Assembly (NCBI RefSeq): GCF_003056355.1
Contig: NZ_PYVW01000006.1
Location: 155,001-192,594, forward strand
Reading direction: 5' to 3'
Length of the DNA: 37,594 nt
DNA from: Devosia naphthalenivorans
GTDB lineage: Bacteria; Pseudomonadota; Alphaproteobacteria; Rhizobiales; Devosiaceae
Positions within the stretch are counted from its first letter, which is position 1, and every line of letters begins with the position of its first letter. A program made the position numbers and the translations under genes. This document shows, one piece after another, positions 1-9,730 of the stretch. The notes beneath the pieces are model-generated. The model ran no database searches. It worked only from the letters and a program-made list of their open reading frames with translations, and was not told the DNA's origin.

Positions 1-583
1 GCGCCAACTCTATCGCTTCGTGGACGATGAAGGCGTCATCGATTTCTTCGATCCCAATGGCGAGACCGGCAAGCGCTTCCTGAACCGGCGTCCGCTGGAA
101 GGTGGCGGTACGCTGCGGTCGCGCTTTGGCTATCGCATCCATCCCATCTTCAAGACCCGCAAGCTGCATACCGGTGTCGATCTGGCCGCGCGCTCTGGTA
201 CGCCCATCTATGCCGCGGGTGACGGGGTGATCGAATATTATAAATGGGCATCGGGCTACGGGAACAAGGTCGAGATCCGGCACGTCAATGGCTATGAGAC
301 TGGCTATGGCCACATGTCGCGTTATGTGGACGGCCTGGGTGTCGGCGACCGTGTGCGGCAGGGCCAGTTGATCGGCTATGTCGGCTCGACCGGGCAATCG
401 ACGGGCCCGCATCTGCACTTCGAGATCAAGATCAACGGCAATCTGGTGGATCCGCTCAGCGTCAAGCTGCCCAAGGACAACGTGCTGGCGCAGAAATACG
501 AAGCCAAATTCGCCGAGACCATGGCCCAGATCAACGATCTGATGCAGCGTGAGCCGGCGCCGGTCAGCGTGGCGCAGAACTAG
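1..583 (+). CDS. M23-family metallopeptidase, C-terminal part (5' end outside window)
   Basis: The reading frame is already open at base 2, so the gene starts upstream of the window. The visible ~193 residues hold the peptidase M23 (LytM) domain. It shows the zinc ligand motif HTGVD (His codon at 167), the GTPIYAAGDG strand that follows, and the second metal/catalytic motif HLHFE around 412-426. The family consists of zinc endopeptidases that cleave peptide cross-bridges in peptidoglycan, or of inactive activators of amidases. Here both metal motifs are intact, so an active periplasmic enzyme is likely. A short polar tail follows the domain. The gene converges on the MFS gene and the two 3' ends overlap by 20 bp. 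The N-terminal part, where a signal anchor and coiled coil would normally lie, cannot be seen. Confidence 0.93.
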   Translation, partial: RQLYRFVDDEGVIDFFDPNGETGKRFLNRRPLEGGGTLRSRFGYRIHPIFKTRKLHTGVDLAARSGTPIYAAGDGVIEYYKWASGYGNKVEIRHVNGYETGYGHMSRYVDGLGVGDRVRQGQLIGYVGSTGQSTGPHLHFEIKINGNLVDPLSVKLPKDNVLAQKYEAKFAETMAQINDLMQREPAPVSVAQN

Positions 584-2051
584 GGCATGGCCTCCTGAGG
601 GTGAGCCAGGCGATGGCAGCCGAAAGCAGGCTCAGGACCGCCGTGACATAGGCGATGCTCGCGAAGGCGGCGTCGGTGGCTCGGAGCCGGATCGCTTCTT
701 CGGCGGCGGAAAGACCCGGGGCCGGCAGGCCAAAAAAGATCGGCAGCTCGGCGGCTCCCCCTAACGAGCGTTCGAACACTCCCGCGACGACCGTGCCCAG
801 CAAGGCAACTGCCACCAGACCCGCAACGCGCGCCACCGCATTGTTGACGCCCGAGGCCGTGCCGGTGTCGCTATCCTCCACATTTGTCATGACCGCCGTC
901 GAGAGGGGCGAGACGACGAAGCCCATGCCCAGCCCCAGGAGGGCTACCAGGGGCATGACGGCGAACCATAAGTTATGAAGGGGCGCCGTTGCGCCAAGGG
1001 CGGCAAAAGCAATGGCGACGAGGACCGAGCCCAAGGCGATCAGGGGGCCGGGACCGAAACGGTCAGCCCATTTGCCGGTGAAGGACGACAGGGCGGTGAG
1101 CAGCACGCCCATCGGCAGCAGCGCCAGTGACACGGTCGCGGGCGTTTCGCCCCAGCCGCCGATCATGGTCATGGGCAGGAAAAACATGGTCCCGCCGAGG
1201 GCGAAGTAGAGCGCGAAGGTCAACCCGTTTGCCCCCGAGAAGCCCAGATTGGCAAAGAGGCGCAAGGGCAGCATGGGCGAGGCGGCCCGCATTTCCCAGA
1301 TGAGGAAGGCGACAGCCAGAACGAAGCCCCCGCCACACCAGAACAGCATGTGCAGGAGCCCGGGCGTGCTTTCACTGCCGTCGCCGGTCAGCCCATAGGC
1401 GATCAGCAGGAGCGCCAGGGTCGCGAGAATGGCGCCTATCGTATCCAGCCGTCGGCCATCGGCGGCACGATCCGGCGCAACCTTGAACCAGAGCAGGGCC
1501 AGTGCCGCAGCGCCAAGCGGCAGATTGATGGCAAAGACCAGCCGCCAGCTCCAGTCACCCAGGGCCGTGAGCACGAAGCCTCCGAGGATAGGTCCCGCAA
1601 TCGAGGTGAGCGAGGACGCCGTCGCCCAGATACCGATCGCCTTGCCCCGCTGGTCGCGCGGATAGGCCTTGGCGATGATCGCCAGACTCCCCGGCACCAT
1701 GAAGGCCGCGCCCATGCCCTGAACGATTCGCGCGGCGATCAGCACCAGCGGGTTCCAGGCCATAGCGCAGACCATGGATGCGACGGCGAACAGGATAATG
1801 CCCAGGCCGAACACCTTGCGTAGTCCAAACCGGTCACCGGCGGCACCACCCAACAGGGTCAATGACGCCAGCATCAGCAAATAGCCGTTGTTGATCCATT
1901 GCGCCTGGGCCAACGTTGCGCCCAGATCCGCGCGGATGGCGGGAATGGCGATGGAGATCACCGAGCCATCGATGAAGCCCATGCTGGAAGCCAGGATCGC
2001 CGCAAGCAGAACGAAGCGGCGGTTTCGCGGGTCGGTAATATCCTGGCTCAT
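564..2051 (-). CDS. MFS drug-efflux transporter, DHA2 (EmrB/QacA) type
   Basis: The 495-residue protein is almost entirely hydrophobic helices, and its length fits the 14-helix DHA2 branch of the major facilitator superfamily. The first helix carries FIDGSVISIAIPAI, typical of DHA2 exporters. The loop between helices 2 and 3 has GDRFGLRK (MFS motif A), and GPILGG is the antiporter motif C. These point to proton-coupled export of small toxic compounds across the inner membrane; the substrate cannot be told from sequence. No membrane-fusion (EmrA) or TetR/MarR regulator gene adjoins it, so it probably acts alone. The next gene upstream on the same strand is the VOC gene, 30 bp away, and the two may be cotranscribed. 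The ATG at 2051 has only a weak ribosome site. Confidence 0.9.
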   Translation of the reverse strand: MSQDITDPRNRRFVLLAAILASSMGFIDGSVISIAIPAIRADLGATLAQAQWINNGYLLMLASLTLLGGAAGDRFGLRKVFGLGIILFAVASMVCAMAWNPLVLIAARIVQGMGAAFMVPGSLAIIAKAYPRDQRGKAIGIWATASSLTSIAGPILGGFVLTALGDWSWRLVFAINLPLGAAALALLWFKVAPDRAADGRRLDTIGAILATLALLLIAYGLTGDGSESTPGLLHMLFWCGGGFVLAVAFLIWEMRAASPMLPLRLFANLGFSGANGLTFALYFALGGTMFFLPMTMIGGWGETPATVSLALLPMGVLLTALSSFTGKWADRFGPGPLIALGSVLVAIAFAALGATAPLHNLWFAVMPLVALLGLGMGFVVSPLSTAVMTNVEDSDTGTASGVNNAVARVAGLVAVALLGTVVAGVFERSLGGAAELPIFFGLPAPGLSAAEEAIRLRATDAAFASIAYVTAVLSLLSAAIAWLTLRRPCPSSAPR

Positions 2052-2081
2052 GGGTGATCCGGTGAGTGACGCCCTGCCAGA

Positions 2082-2417
2082 CTATTCCCGCTCGATCCAG
2101 ACCGCCATCTCGTTTCCACCCGGTTCGCGGAAATGAAAGCGCCGGCCGCCCGGAAAGTCGAACTGCGGGCGGGTGATCACGCCGCCTGCCGCCAGGACCC
2201 GACGTTCGGCGCCATCCAGATCATCGGTACGCACGATGGCGAGCGGTGCGGTGGCTTTTTCAGCCGCCTGGTCGACCCCACCATCAATGCCGGCATTGGT
2301 GATCCCGTCATAATCGGGACCGTAACTGACCACGCCCCAGCCAAAGGCGGCTTGAAAGAAGGCGCTGGTCAGCGCCCGGTTGCTGCTGGGGAATTCCACA
2401 TAGTCGATCTTGTCCAT
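2082..2417 (-). CDS. VOC-superfamily protein (glyoxalase/bleomycin-resistance fold)
   Basis: A 111-residue protein of the single-module vicinal-oxygen-chelate type. It opens with a beta strand (KIDYVEFPSSN), followed by an alpha helix with the FFQAAFGW signature. It ends with FHFREPGGNEMAVW, the usual metal-ligand-bearing closing strand. VOC proteins of this length act as dimers and include glyoxalases, fosfomycin or bleomycin binders and many uncharacterised enzymes, so the substrate is unknown. The ATG at 2417 is preceded by GAGGGTGCT, a good ribosome site. It lies just upstream of the MFS exporter gene on the same strand, which would suit a role in detoxification, but that is inference from position only. 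Confidence 0.85.
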   Translation of the reverse strand: MDKIDYVEFPSSNRALTSAFFQAAFGWGVVSYGPDYDGITNAGIDGGVDQAAEKATAPLAIVRTDDLDGAERRVLAAGGVITRPQFDFPGGRRFHFREPGGNEMAVWIERE

Positions 2418-2517
2418 AGCACCCTCTGTTCGCTATTTGTTCCAGGATACGCGAAATACGGGTGGGGTGCAATGGACGCTATGCTGCATCCTCACCCTCG
2501 GCCCCTCACTATTGGCC

Positions 2518-2735
2518 AGGGCTATCGCATATGGCATGGCTAGGCACCGGTTCACCTCGCCCCTCAGGGGAGAGAGCCTGCCCTCGGGCATCGACCCGAG
2601 GGTCGGCGCGCAGCGCCGGGTGAGGGGTGCGATGCTGCAAGATGCGTGATGTCTTGGCATCGCACCCCTCACCCTAGCTCTGCCAAGTCGCTGGCGCTCC
2701 TGGCGGCGCTACCCTCTCCCCTGAGGGGCGAGGGG
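2518..2735. repeat. Composite palindromic repeat, copy 1 (downstream of clpB)
   Basis: The outer arms CGCCCCTCAGGGGAG and CTCCCCTGAGGGGCG are inverted. Inside them, GGTGAGGGGTGCGATGC pairs with GCATCGCACCCCTCACC. The left half also contains a 27-bp insert with its own hairpin (CCCTCGGG / CCCGAGGG) that copy 2 lacks. The reverse complement of copy 2 (5934-6117) matches nearly base for base outside the insert and the central loop, including the flank with GGCACCGGTTCACC. No convincing gene lies in the spacer 2418-2814. A separate short GC hairpin (CCCTCCCC / GGGGAGGG) follows at about 2770-2791, just after the 3' end of clpB. Confidence 0.9.
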
Positions 2736-2814
2736 ACGATGGAGCCTGGATCGCTGTTCATATGCGATGGCCCTCCCCGCAAGGGGGAGGGGTCGACTGA
2801 GACATGCCCACAAC

Positions 2815-5430
<2,616 letters not shown>

Positions 5431-5537
5431 GCAACTCTCCTTGTCTCGCCCGCATGGCGGCCCAATGGCACCGACCACGCGGCGGAAGCGTCGTTGATGA
5501 AACGCCCGATCATCGGCGCTGCTCCATCACGGATAGA

Positions 5538-5566
5538 TATATGGGGAGGGTTGCGAGCGGGACAAT
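5538..5566 (-). promoter_or_regulatory. Candidate sigma-32 (RpoH) promoter of clpB
   Basis: Read on the minus strand, ATTGTC (5561-5566) is followed after 14 bases by CCCCATATA (5538-5546). The second box matches the sigma-32 -10 consensus CCCCATNTA. The first box is a partial match to CTTGAA. Transcription would begin near 5530, giving a leader of roughly 100 bases before the clpB ATG. Heat-shock control of clpB is well established in proteobacteria. The promoter itself is inferred from sequence only. Confidence 0.6.
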
Positions 5567-5650
5567 GGCTGGGGCCGGGTGAAATCCGTTGGGCGCTACG
5601 GGCCTATGGACGTGCCAAGGCGCCGCCTCGCCTGCGGTTTTGATCAGCGT

Positions 5651-5711
5651 GCACGTGGCGAGGCCCTGCCTCGGTAAGTTTTAGTGTGTGAGACAGAGCC
5701 TCGCCACATGC
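5651..5711. repeat. Inverted repeat, long-stem hairpin
   Basis: GTGGCGAGGC (5655-5664) is the exact complement of GCCTCGCCAC (5698-5707). With one mismatch the stem extends outward by three more pairs (5651-5653 with 5709-5711). The loop is 33 bases and AT-richer than its surroundings. No thymine run follows on either strand, so it is not an ordinary terminator. No second copy was seen in the window. Confidence 0.7.
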
Positions 5712-5933
5712 GATGGGATTTGCGGCGCGCGCGACTCTGGCTCCGGGCCGCCATAGACCCGATAACACTTCCGCTTGCCTGCAGGGATCACGACATCCCT
5801 GCCCCATCTGACAACAACACTAGCCGGTTCGCGCGACCCGCTGGGCGTGAGGTTGGTATGGGGAGGATAGTGTGTGGGAGATGGCGGGGGAGAAGATGGA
5901 TAGATTTGGGGGCGTTCAAGGCTCTATCGTCCC

Positions 5934-6117
5934 CTCGCCCCTTAGGGGAGAGGGTAGCGCCGCCAGGAGCGCAAGCGACTTGGCAGAGCTAGGGTGAGGG
6001 GTGCGATGCTGAGGCATTACAGATGTGGAAGCATCGCGCCCCTCACCCGGCGCTGCGCGCCGACCTCTCCCCTAAGGGGCGAGGTGAACCGGTGCCTACC
6101 ATGTCATATGCGATTAC
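5934..6117. repeat. Composite palindromic repeat, copy 2 (upstream side of clpB)
   Basis: The outer arms TCGCCCCTTAGGGGAG and CTCCCCTAAGGGGCGA enclose GGGTGAGGGGTGCGATGC and GCATCGCGCCCCTCACCC. The whole unit is the reverse complement of copy 1 at 2518-2735, without that copy's 27-bp insert. The homology includes the flanking bases GGTGAACCGGTGCC. Arm tips differ between copies in a paired way (CTCAGGGGAG versus CTTAGGGGAG, each palindromic). Confidence 0.9.
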
Positions 6118-6170
6118 CCTGCGTCAGAGGGGAGGGATCGATTGCATTTGGGAGATGGTGCCACTCACTC

Positions 6171-6302
6171 GATGTCATCCCGGCCTTGAGCCGGGATCCA
6201 TCTTGAGATGGTTGTTCGCCGTCAGGCGGATCGGTCGGACCACCGCGCCGCGCGGCAGGGTGATCCCGGGATGGACCCCGGCTCAAGGCCGGGGTGACAT
6301 CG
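6171..6302. repeat. Paired inverted palindromic repeat
   Basis: The left unit GATGTCATCCCGGCCTTGAG continues with CCGGGATCCATC. The right unit is its reverse complement apart from two changes. Each unit by itself folds into a hairpin with a CTTGA-type loop. The two changes convert a T:A pair of that hairpin into a C:G pair, so pairing is kept. About 68 bp of unrelated sequence separate the units. Similar palindromes are common between genes in alphaproteobacteria. Confidence 0.85.
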
Positions 6303-6323
6303 TGGATGGGGAGAGTGCAAGGC

Positions 6324-6355
6324 GAAAACAAAAACGCCGGGCACATGGCCCGGCG
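6324..6355 (-). terminator. Rho-independent terminator of the DUF4167 gene
   Basis: On the minus strand an 8-bp stem, GCCCGGCG-type arms at 6335-6342 and 6348-6355 with a 5-base loop, is followed by TTTTTGTTTTC. It starts 9 bp after the stop codon of the 6365-7195 gene. Confidence 0.92.
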
Positions 6356-6364
6356 TCTGATCTC

Positions 6365-7195
6365 TTATTCGGCGGCGTTTGGCGTGCCGGCGGTGAGGAA
6401 CGCTGGCAGGCCGCCAACGTCCTGTCCTTCGCCATCGGCACCCTCGGCGCCAGCTTCTCCCGCAGCGGTACGGCGGCGGCGGGGGCGGCGTTCGCGCGGC
6501 TTGCGGGCTTCGCCTTCGGCGGCTTCGACGGGCTGTTCGGGTGCCGCTTGGGCGGCCACTTCAGCGGGCGCAGGTGCGGATGGAGCCGGGGCCGGATCGG
6601 TCGCTGGCTCTGTTGCGGCGGGAGCGGCCGGCGCGGGCTGCTCGGCTACAATCGGGCGAGCCTGCTGCACTTCGCCTTCGGGGCGGAAGCGCTCGCGGCG
6701 ATTGCGGCGATCACCACGTTCCTGGCGCGGCTGGCGTTCGCCATCCTGGCCCTCGGCTCGTGGCGGGCGCTGCTCGCCCTGCTGGCGATTTTGCCCGTCG
6801 CCTTCGCCCTGCTCTTCGCCTTCAGCGGCCACATATTGCTGCTGTGGCTGCGGCTGGGGCGAGGAGAAGCGCGAGTTCATCTCGGGCATGTCATCATCAT
6901 AATCGTCGTCCTGCTGCCCCTCGGGCCGCTGGCCGCTCTGCGCCTGCTGGGCGCTCGAAACGATGCGGAAATAATGCTCGGCGTGCTGCAGGTAATTTTC
7001 TGCCATGACCGAATCGCCGCTCGATTGAGCATCGCGTGCCAGTTGCAGGTATTTTTCCGCCACGTGGGCGGCATTGCCGCGCACCTTCACGTCGGGGCCA
7101 TTGCTCTCGAAATTGCGCGATAGCGGGTTGACGTGCTTGCGGCCACCGTTACGGCTCCGCTGGCGGTTCTTGTTGTTCTGATTGTTGGGTCTCAT
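6365..7195 (-). CDS. DUF4167 domain-containing protein
   Basis: A 276-residue protein. Residues 1-85 form the DUF4167 domain: a basic Asn/Arg-rich start (MRPNNQNNKNRQRSRNGG), then a helical part with HVAEKYLQLARDAQ and AENYLQHAEHYFRI. The rest is low-complexity and probably disordered. A Gln/Arg/Glu-rich stretch is followed by an Ala/Pro/Glu segment and an Arg cluster (KPRERRPRRRR) near the end. The family is largely confined to alphaproteobacteria and usually lies beside prfA and prmC, as here. Its function is not established. The basic ends and disordered middle suggest RNA or ribosome contact, which is inference. It lies 323 bp downstream of prmC, so it may have its own promoter. A strong terminator follows it. 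Confidence 0.9.
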   Translation of the reverse strand: MRPNNQNNKNRQRSRNGGRKHVNPLSRNFESNGPDVKVRGNAAHVAEKYLQLARDAQSSGDSVMAENYLQHAEHYFRIVSSAQQAQSGQRPEGQQDDDYDDDMPEMNSRFSSPQPQPQQQYVAAEGEEQGEGDGQNRQQGEQRPPRAEGQDGERQPRQERGDRRNRRERFRPEGEVQQARPIVAEQPAPAAPAATEPATDPAPAPSAPAPAEVAAQAAPEQPVEAAEGEARKPRERRPRRRRTAAGEAGAEGADGEGQDVGGLPAFLTAGTPNAAE

Positions 7196-7518
7196 CTGGT
7201 CGCTTTATCTAACTCTAGAAAAATAAGCGTCACACTGCTGGCGGACCGGCAAGCTGCCTGGTCTGGCCAATCCCTTGTGAAGACCTCACGTCTTCGTTTC
7301 CGGGCTCTAAATGGCTTCATGAAGACCGAAACCGTCTGACGGCGCTCCGAACCCGTCCTGCGTCGCTCCAGCCTGGGCTGGAACCGCGCTGCGTCTCTTG
7401 CAGCTACCGGAAGTTTCGGGTGGCATTGTCGCCGTGGCGCTCATGATGCGCCGTTGACAGCAAGGGCAAACTATATGCTTTGCGTCGACTTTGCCAGCAT
7501 TAATTGCGTGGCTCACCC
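7196..7518. other. Spacer between prmC and the DUF4167 gene
   Basis: No recognisable gene, RNA or repeat family was found in these 323 bp. Two weak hairpins are visible: GAAGAC / GTCTTC near 7279-7295 and GGCGC / GCGCC near 7437-7453. A 69-codon minus-strand frame (7307-7516) has no family resemblance and no ribosome site. The stretch near the DUF4167 start is AT-richer and may hold that gene's promoter, but no clear -35/-10 pair was found. Confidence 0.5.
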
Positions 7519-8403
7519 CTAAGTGCGTTCGCTTTGCTTAACATGGTGCGCTCCGACGACGCGATCAAGACCGTTCAGGTCCTGGTAAACGCTGACATCG
7601 GCAAAACCGGCTCGGGTGAGCAGCGCGCTGACGGCTGCGCCCTGGTCGTAGCCGATTTCGAGCAGGACATGGCCGCCGCTTTTGAGATGCTGGGCCGCTT
7701 GCGTGGCGATGATGCGGTAGGGGCCAAGGCCATCGGGGCCGCCATCGAGCGCCAGGCGCGGATCGAAATCCCTGACCTCGGGCGAAAGGGCCTCGACCAC
7801 GGCGGAGGTGATGTAGGGCGGGTTGGAGACGATGAGGTCGAAGCAGGATTTTTCATCAGCTCTCATGGTAAAGCTTAGCGGCTCGAACCAGCTGCCCTGG
7901 AGCAAGTTCAGCCGCTCGGCGACGCTGTTCCGTACGCCATTTTCCTGTGCAGCCTTAAGCGCTTCGGCGCTGAGATCAATCGCAACAGCGATTGCGTCGG
8001 GCTGGTTGGCGAGAATGGCGATGGGGATGCAGCCGGTTCCGGTGCCCAGATCCAGCAAGCGTCCGTCGGGCGGCAGAACATCGAGCGCCATGTCGACGAG
8101 CAGTTCGGTTTCCGGCCGGGGCTCGAGGGTTGCGGCGTTGAGGCGGAATGGGAGGCCGTAGAATTCACGCTCACCGATGATTCTTGCGACTGACTCGCCG
8201 GTCAGGCGGCGCTGCAGCAGGGCAGCGACTTTGCCCACATCTGCCTCGGAAACTGGCCGCTGCTCGCACGTCGCCATCTCCAGCGTGGACAGTCCGAGCG
8301 CGTAGGCGGTCAAAAGCTTGGCATCCAGCGCGGCGGTTTGGCCACCGCTGCGGGTCAGTTCGTCGCGCCAGTGGCGCCAGAGGCTGCCGACGGTCCGGCT
8401 CAG
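7519..8403 (-). CDS. prmC: Peptide chain release factor N5-glutamine methyltransferase
   Basis: PrmC methylates the glutamine of the GGQ loop of RF1 and RF2 using S-adenosylmethionine. The SAM-binding motif DLGTGTG (about residues 118-124) and the glutamine-binding NPPY (about 194-197) are present. The first ordinary start in frame is TTG at 8313, which would cut off the N-terminal helical substrate-binding domain. The 30 codons upstream read [20 protein letters not shown], a normal PrmC beginning. The only plausible initiator upstream of them is CTG at 8403, which overlaps the prfA stop as CTGA, a coupling-type arrangement. The boundaries given use that CTG (294 residues, normal family length). 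Function is certain; the start is not. Confidence 0.9.
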   Translation of the reverse strand: MSRTVGSLWRHWRDELTRSGGQTAALDAKLLTAYALGLSTLEMATCEQRPVSEADVGKVAALLQRRLTGESVARIIGEREFYGLPFRLNAATLEPRPETELLVDMALDVLPPDGRLLDLGTGTGCIPIAILANQPDAIAVAIDLSAEALKAAQENGVRNSVAERLNLLQGSWFEPLSFTMRADEKSCFDLIVSNPPYITSAVVEALSPEVRDFDPRLALDGGPDGLGPYRIIATQAAQHLKSGGHVLLEIGYDQGAAVSALLTRAGFADVSVYQDLNGLDRVVGAHHVKQSERT

Positions 8404-9476
8404 TTCGCAGTTTCCATCGCGGCCAGCTGTTCGGCCTGCGATTCGGTGATCAGCGCTTCGATCAGCTCGTCCAATGCTTCGCCGGTGATGACCTTTTCGA
8501 GCTTGTAGAGCGTCAAATTGATACGGTGATCGGTGACGCGGCCCTGCGGGAAGTTATAGGTGCGGATGCGCTCGGAGCGGTCGCCCGAACCCACCTGCCC
8601 CTTGCGCTCGGCGGAACGGGCGCTGTCACGCTCTTCGCGCTGCATTTCATAAAGCCGCGAGCGCAGCACCAGCATGGCCTGGGCGCGGTTCTGATGCTGG
8701 CTTTTCATCGCCGAGGTCACGACCAGTCCCGATGGGATATGGGTGATGCGCACGGCCGAATCAGTGGTGTTGACGTGCTGCCCGCCGGCGCCCGAAGCGC
8801 GCATGGTGTCGATGCGGATATCCTCGTTGCGGATTTCGATGTCGATGTCTTCGACTTCGGGCAGCACGGCAACGGTGGCGGCCGAGGTGTGGATGCGGCC
8901 CGAGCCTTCGGTGGCCGGCACGCGCTGGACGCGGTGCACGCCCGATTCGAACTTCATGCGAGCATAGACGCCCTTGCCCGAGACATTGGCGATGATTTCC
9001 TTGAAGCCGCCCATTTCGCCGGGGCTTTCCTCCATCACGGAAACCTTCCAGCCGTGATTGGCGGCATAGCGCTCATACATGCGGAACAGATCGCCGGCGA
9101 ACAGCGCCGCCTCATCGCCGCCCGTGCCACCACGGATTTCAAGGATGATGGATTTTTCGTCCGCCTCGTCCTTGGGCAGCAGCAGGATGCGCACGGACTG
9201 GAACAATTGCTCGATTTTCTCGTCGAGCTCTTCGATTTCGGCTTCGGCCATCTCGGCCATTTCCCTGTCGCCGCTCTTGAGCAGCGCCTCGGCTTCCTTG
9301 CGGTCGCTCAAAGCCTTGTTGTAGGCGCGGATCTCGCCCACGATTGGCGCCAGTTCGGCATGTTCCTTGGAAAACTTGACGAACTCGTCAGGCCCCGCCC
9401 CACCGGAAAGCGCGGCTTCCACATATTGGAAGCGGGTCTCGAGCGCGTCGAGCTTGTCCTGGGGAAGAGATGCCAT
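8400..9476 (-). CDS. prfA: Peptide chain release factor 1
   Basis: The 358-residue RF1 reads UAA and UAG stop codons and triggers hydrolysis of peptidyl-tRNA. The codon-reading tripeptide PAT is present in [16 protein letters not shown], which separates it from RF2 (SPF). The catalytic GGQ is in [15 protein letters not shown], near residue 230. The N-terminal coiled-coil domain (residues 1-110, Glu/Lys/Leu-rich) is complete. The gene lies between ptsP (254 bp upstream, with a repeat in the gap) and prmC, which overlaps it by 4 bp. Its product is the substrate of the prmC enzyme. The ATG at 9476 gives the usual family start and length. Confidence 0.98.
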   Translation of the reverse strand: MASLPQDKLDALETRFQYVEAALSGGAGPDEFVKFSKEHAELAPIVGEIRAYNKALSDRKEAEALLKSGDREMAEMAEAEIEELDEKIEQLFQSVRILLLPKDEADEKSIILEIRGGTGGDEAALFAGDLFRMYERYAANHGWKVSVMEESPGEMGGFKEIIANVSGKGVYARMKFESGVHRVQRVPATEGSGRIHTSAATVAVLPEVEDIDIEIRNEDIRIDTMRASGAGGQHVNTTDSAVRITHIPSGLVVTSAMKSQHQNRAQAMLVLRSRLYEMQREERDSARSAERKGQVGSGDRSERIRTYNFPQGRVTDHRINLTLYKLEKVITGEALDELIEALITESQAEQLAAMETAN

Positions 9477-9588
9477 GGGCTTAGTCTTTCAAGTCTGGAG
9501 CAGGCACGCTTTAGGGATAACGAGGGTGGATCGCAAGGGTTTGCCAAGCGCTGCGGCCCGCGCCTTTTCTGAAGTGCTTCAGTCGAAA

Positions 9589-9686
9589 CCCTCCCCCTGG
9601 CGGGGAGGGATCAAGGGTGGGGGCGTTTTAGCCCGGATATCGTGGCTCTCGCCACCCCCTCCTAGCCTCCCCCTTCAAGGGGGAGG
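9589..9686. repeat. Palindromic repeat pair (CCCTCCCC family)
   Basis: Two hairpins lie in the ptsP-prfA gap: CCCTCCCCC / GGGGAGGG around 9589-9609 and CCTCCCCCTTCAAGGGGGAGG at 9666-9686, separated by about 56 bp. The same family recurs at 24500-24588 and 32054-32147, and as a short hairpin at 2770-2791. No thymine runs follow, so these are not typical terminators. Confidence 0.8.
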
Positions 9687-9730
9687 TATAACGCGGTGGA
9701 TGCGGGACGATAATACCACGCGTCGAAGCA

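Larger units (their letters stand above)
5431..6364. other. Long spacer without a convincing gene
   Basis: This 934-bp stretch between clpB and the DUF4167 gene holds the clpB promoter and leader, a long-stem hairpin (5651-5711), and a short hairpin at about 5781-5802 (GCAGGGAT / ATCCCTGC). It also holds composite repeat copy 2 (5934-6117), a second palindromic pair (6171-6302) and a terminator (6324-6355). Short open frames exist, such as 67 codons at 5604-5807 on the minus strand, but they look like chance frames in GC-rich DNA. Confidence 0.7.

Noticed and set aside
2550..2735. Composite palindrome considered as a CRISPR array
   Set aside because: There is one inverted unit, not several direct repeats with unique spacers, and no cas gene is present.
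7307..7516. 69-codon minus-strand frame with CPCC motif between prmC and the DUF4167 gene
   Set aside because: The short Cys motif is the only feature. There is no ribosome site or family resemblance, and the frame ends inside ordinary spacer.
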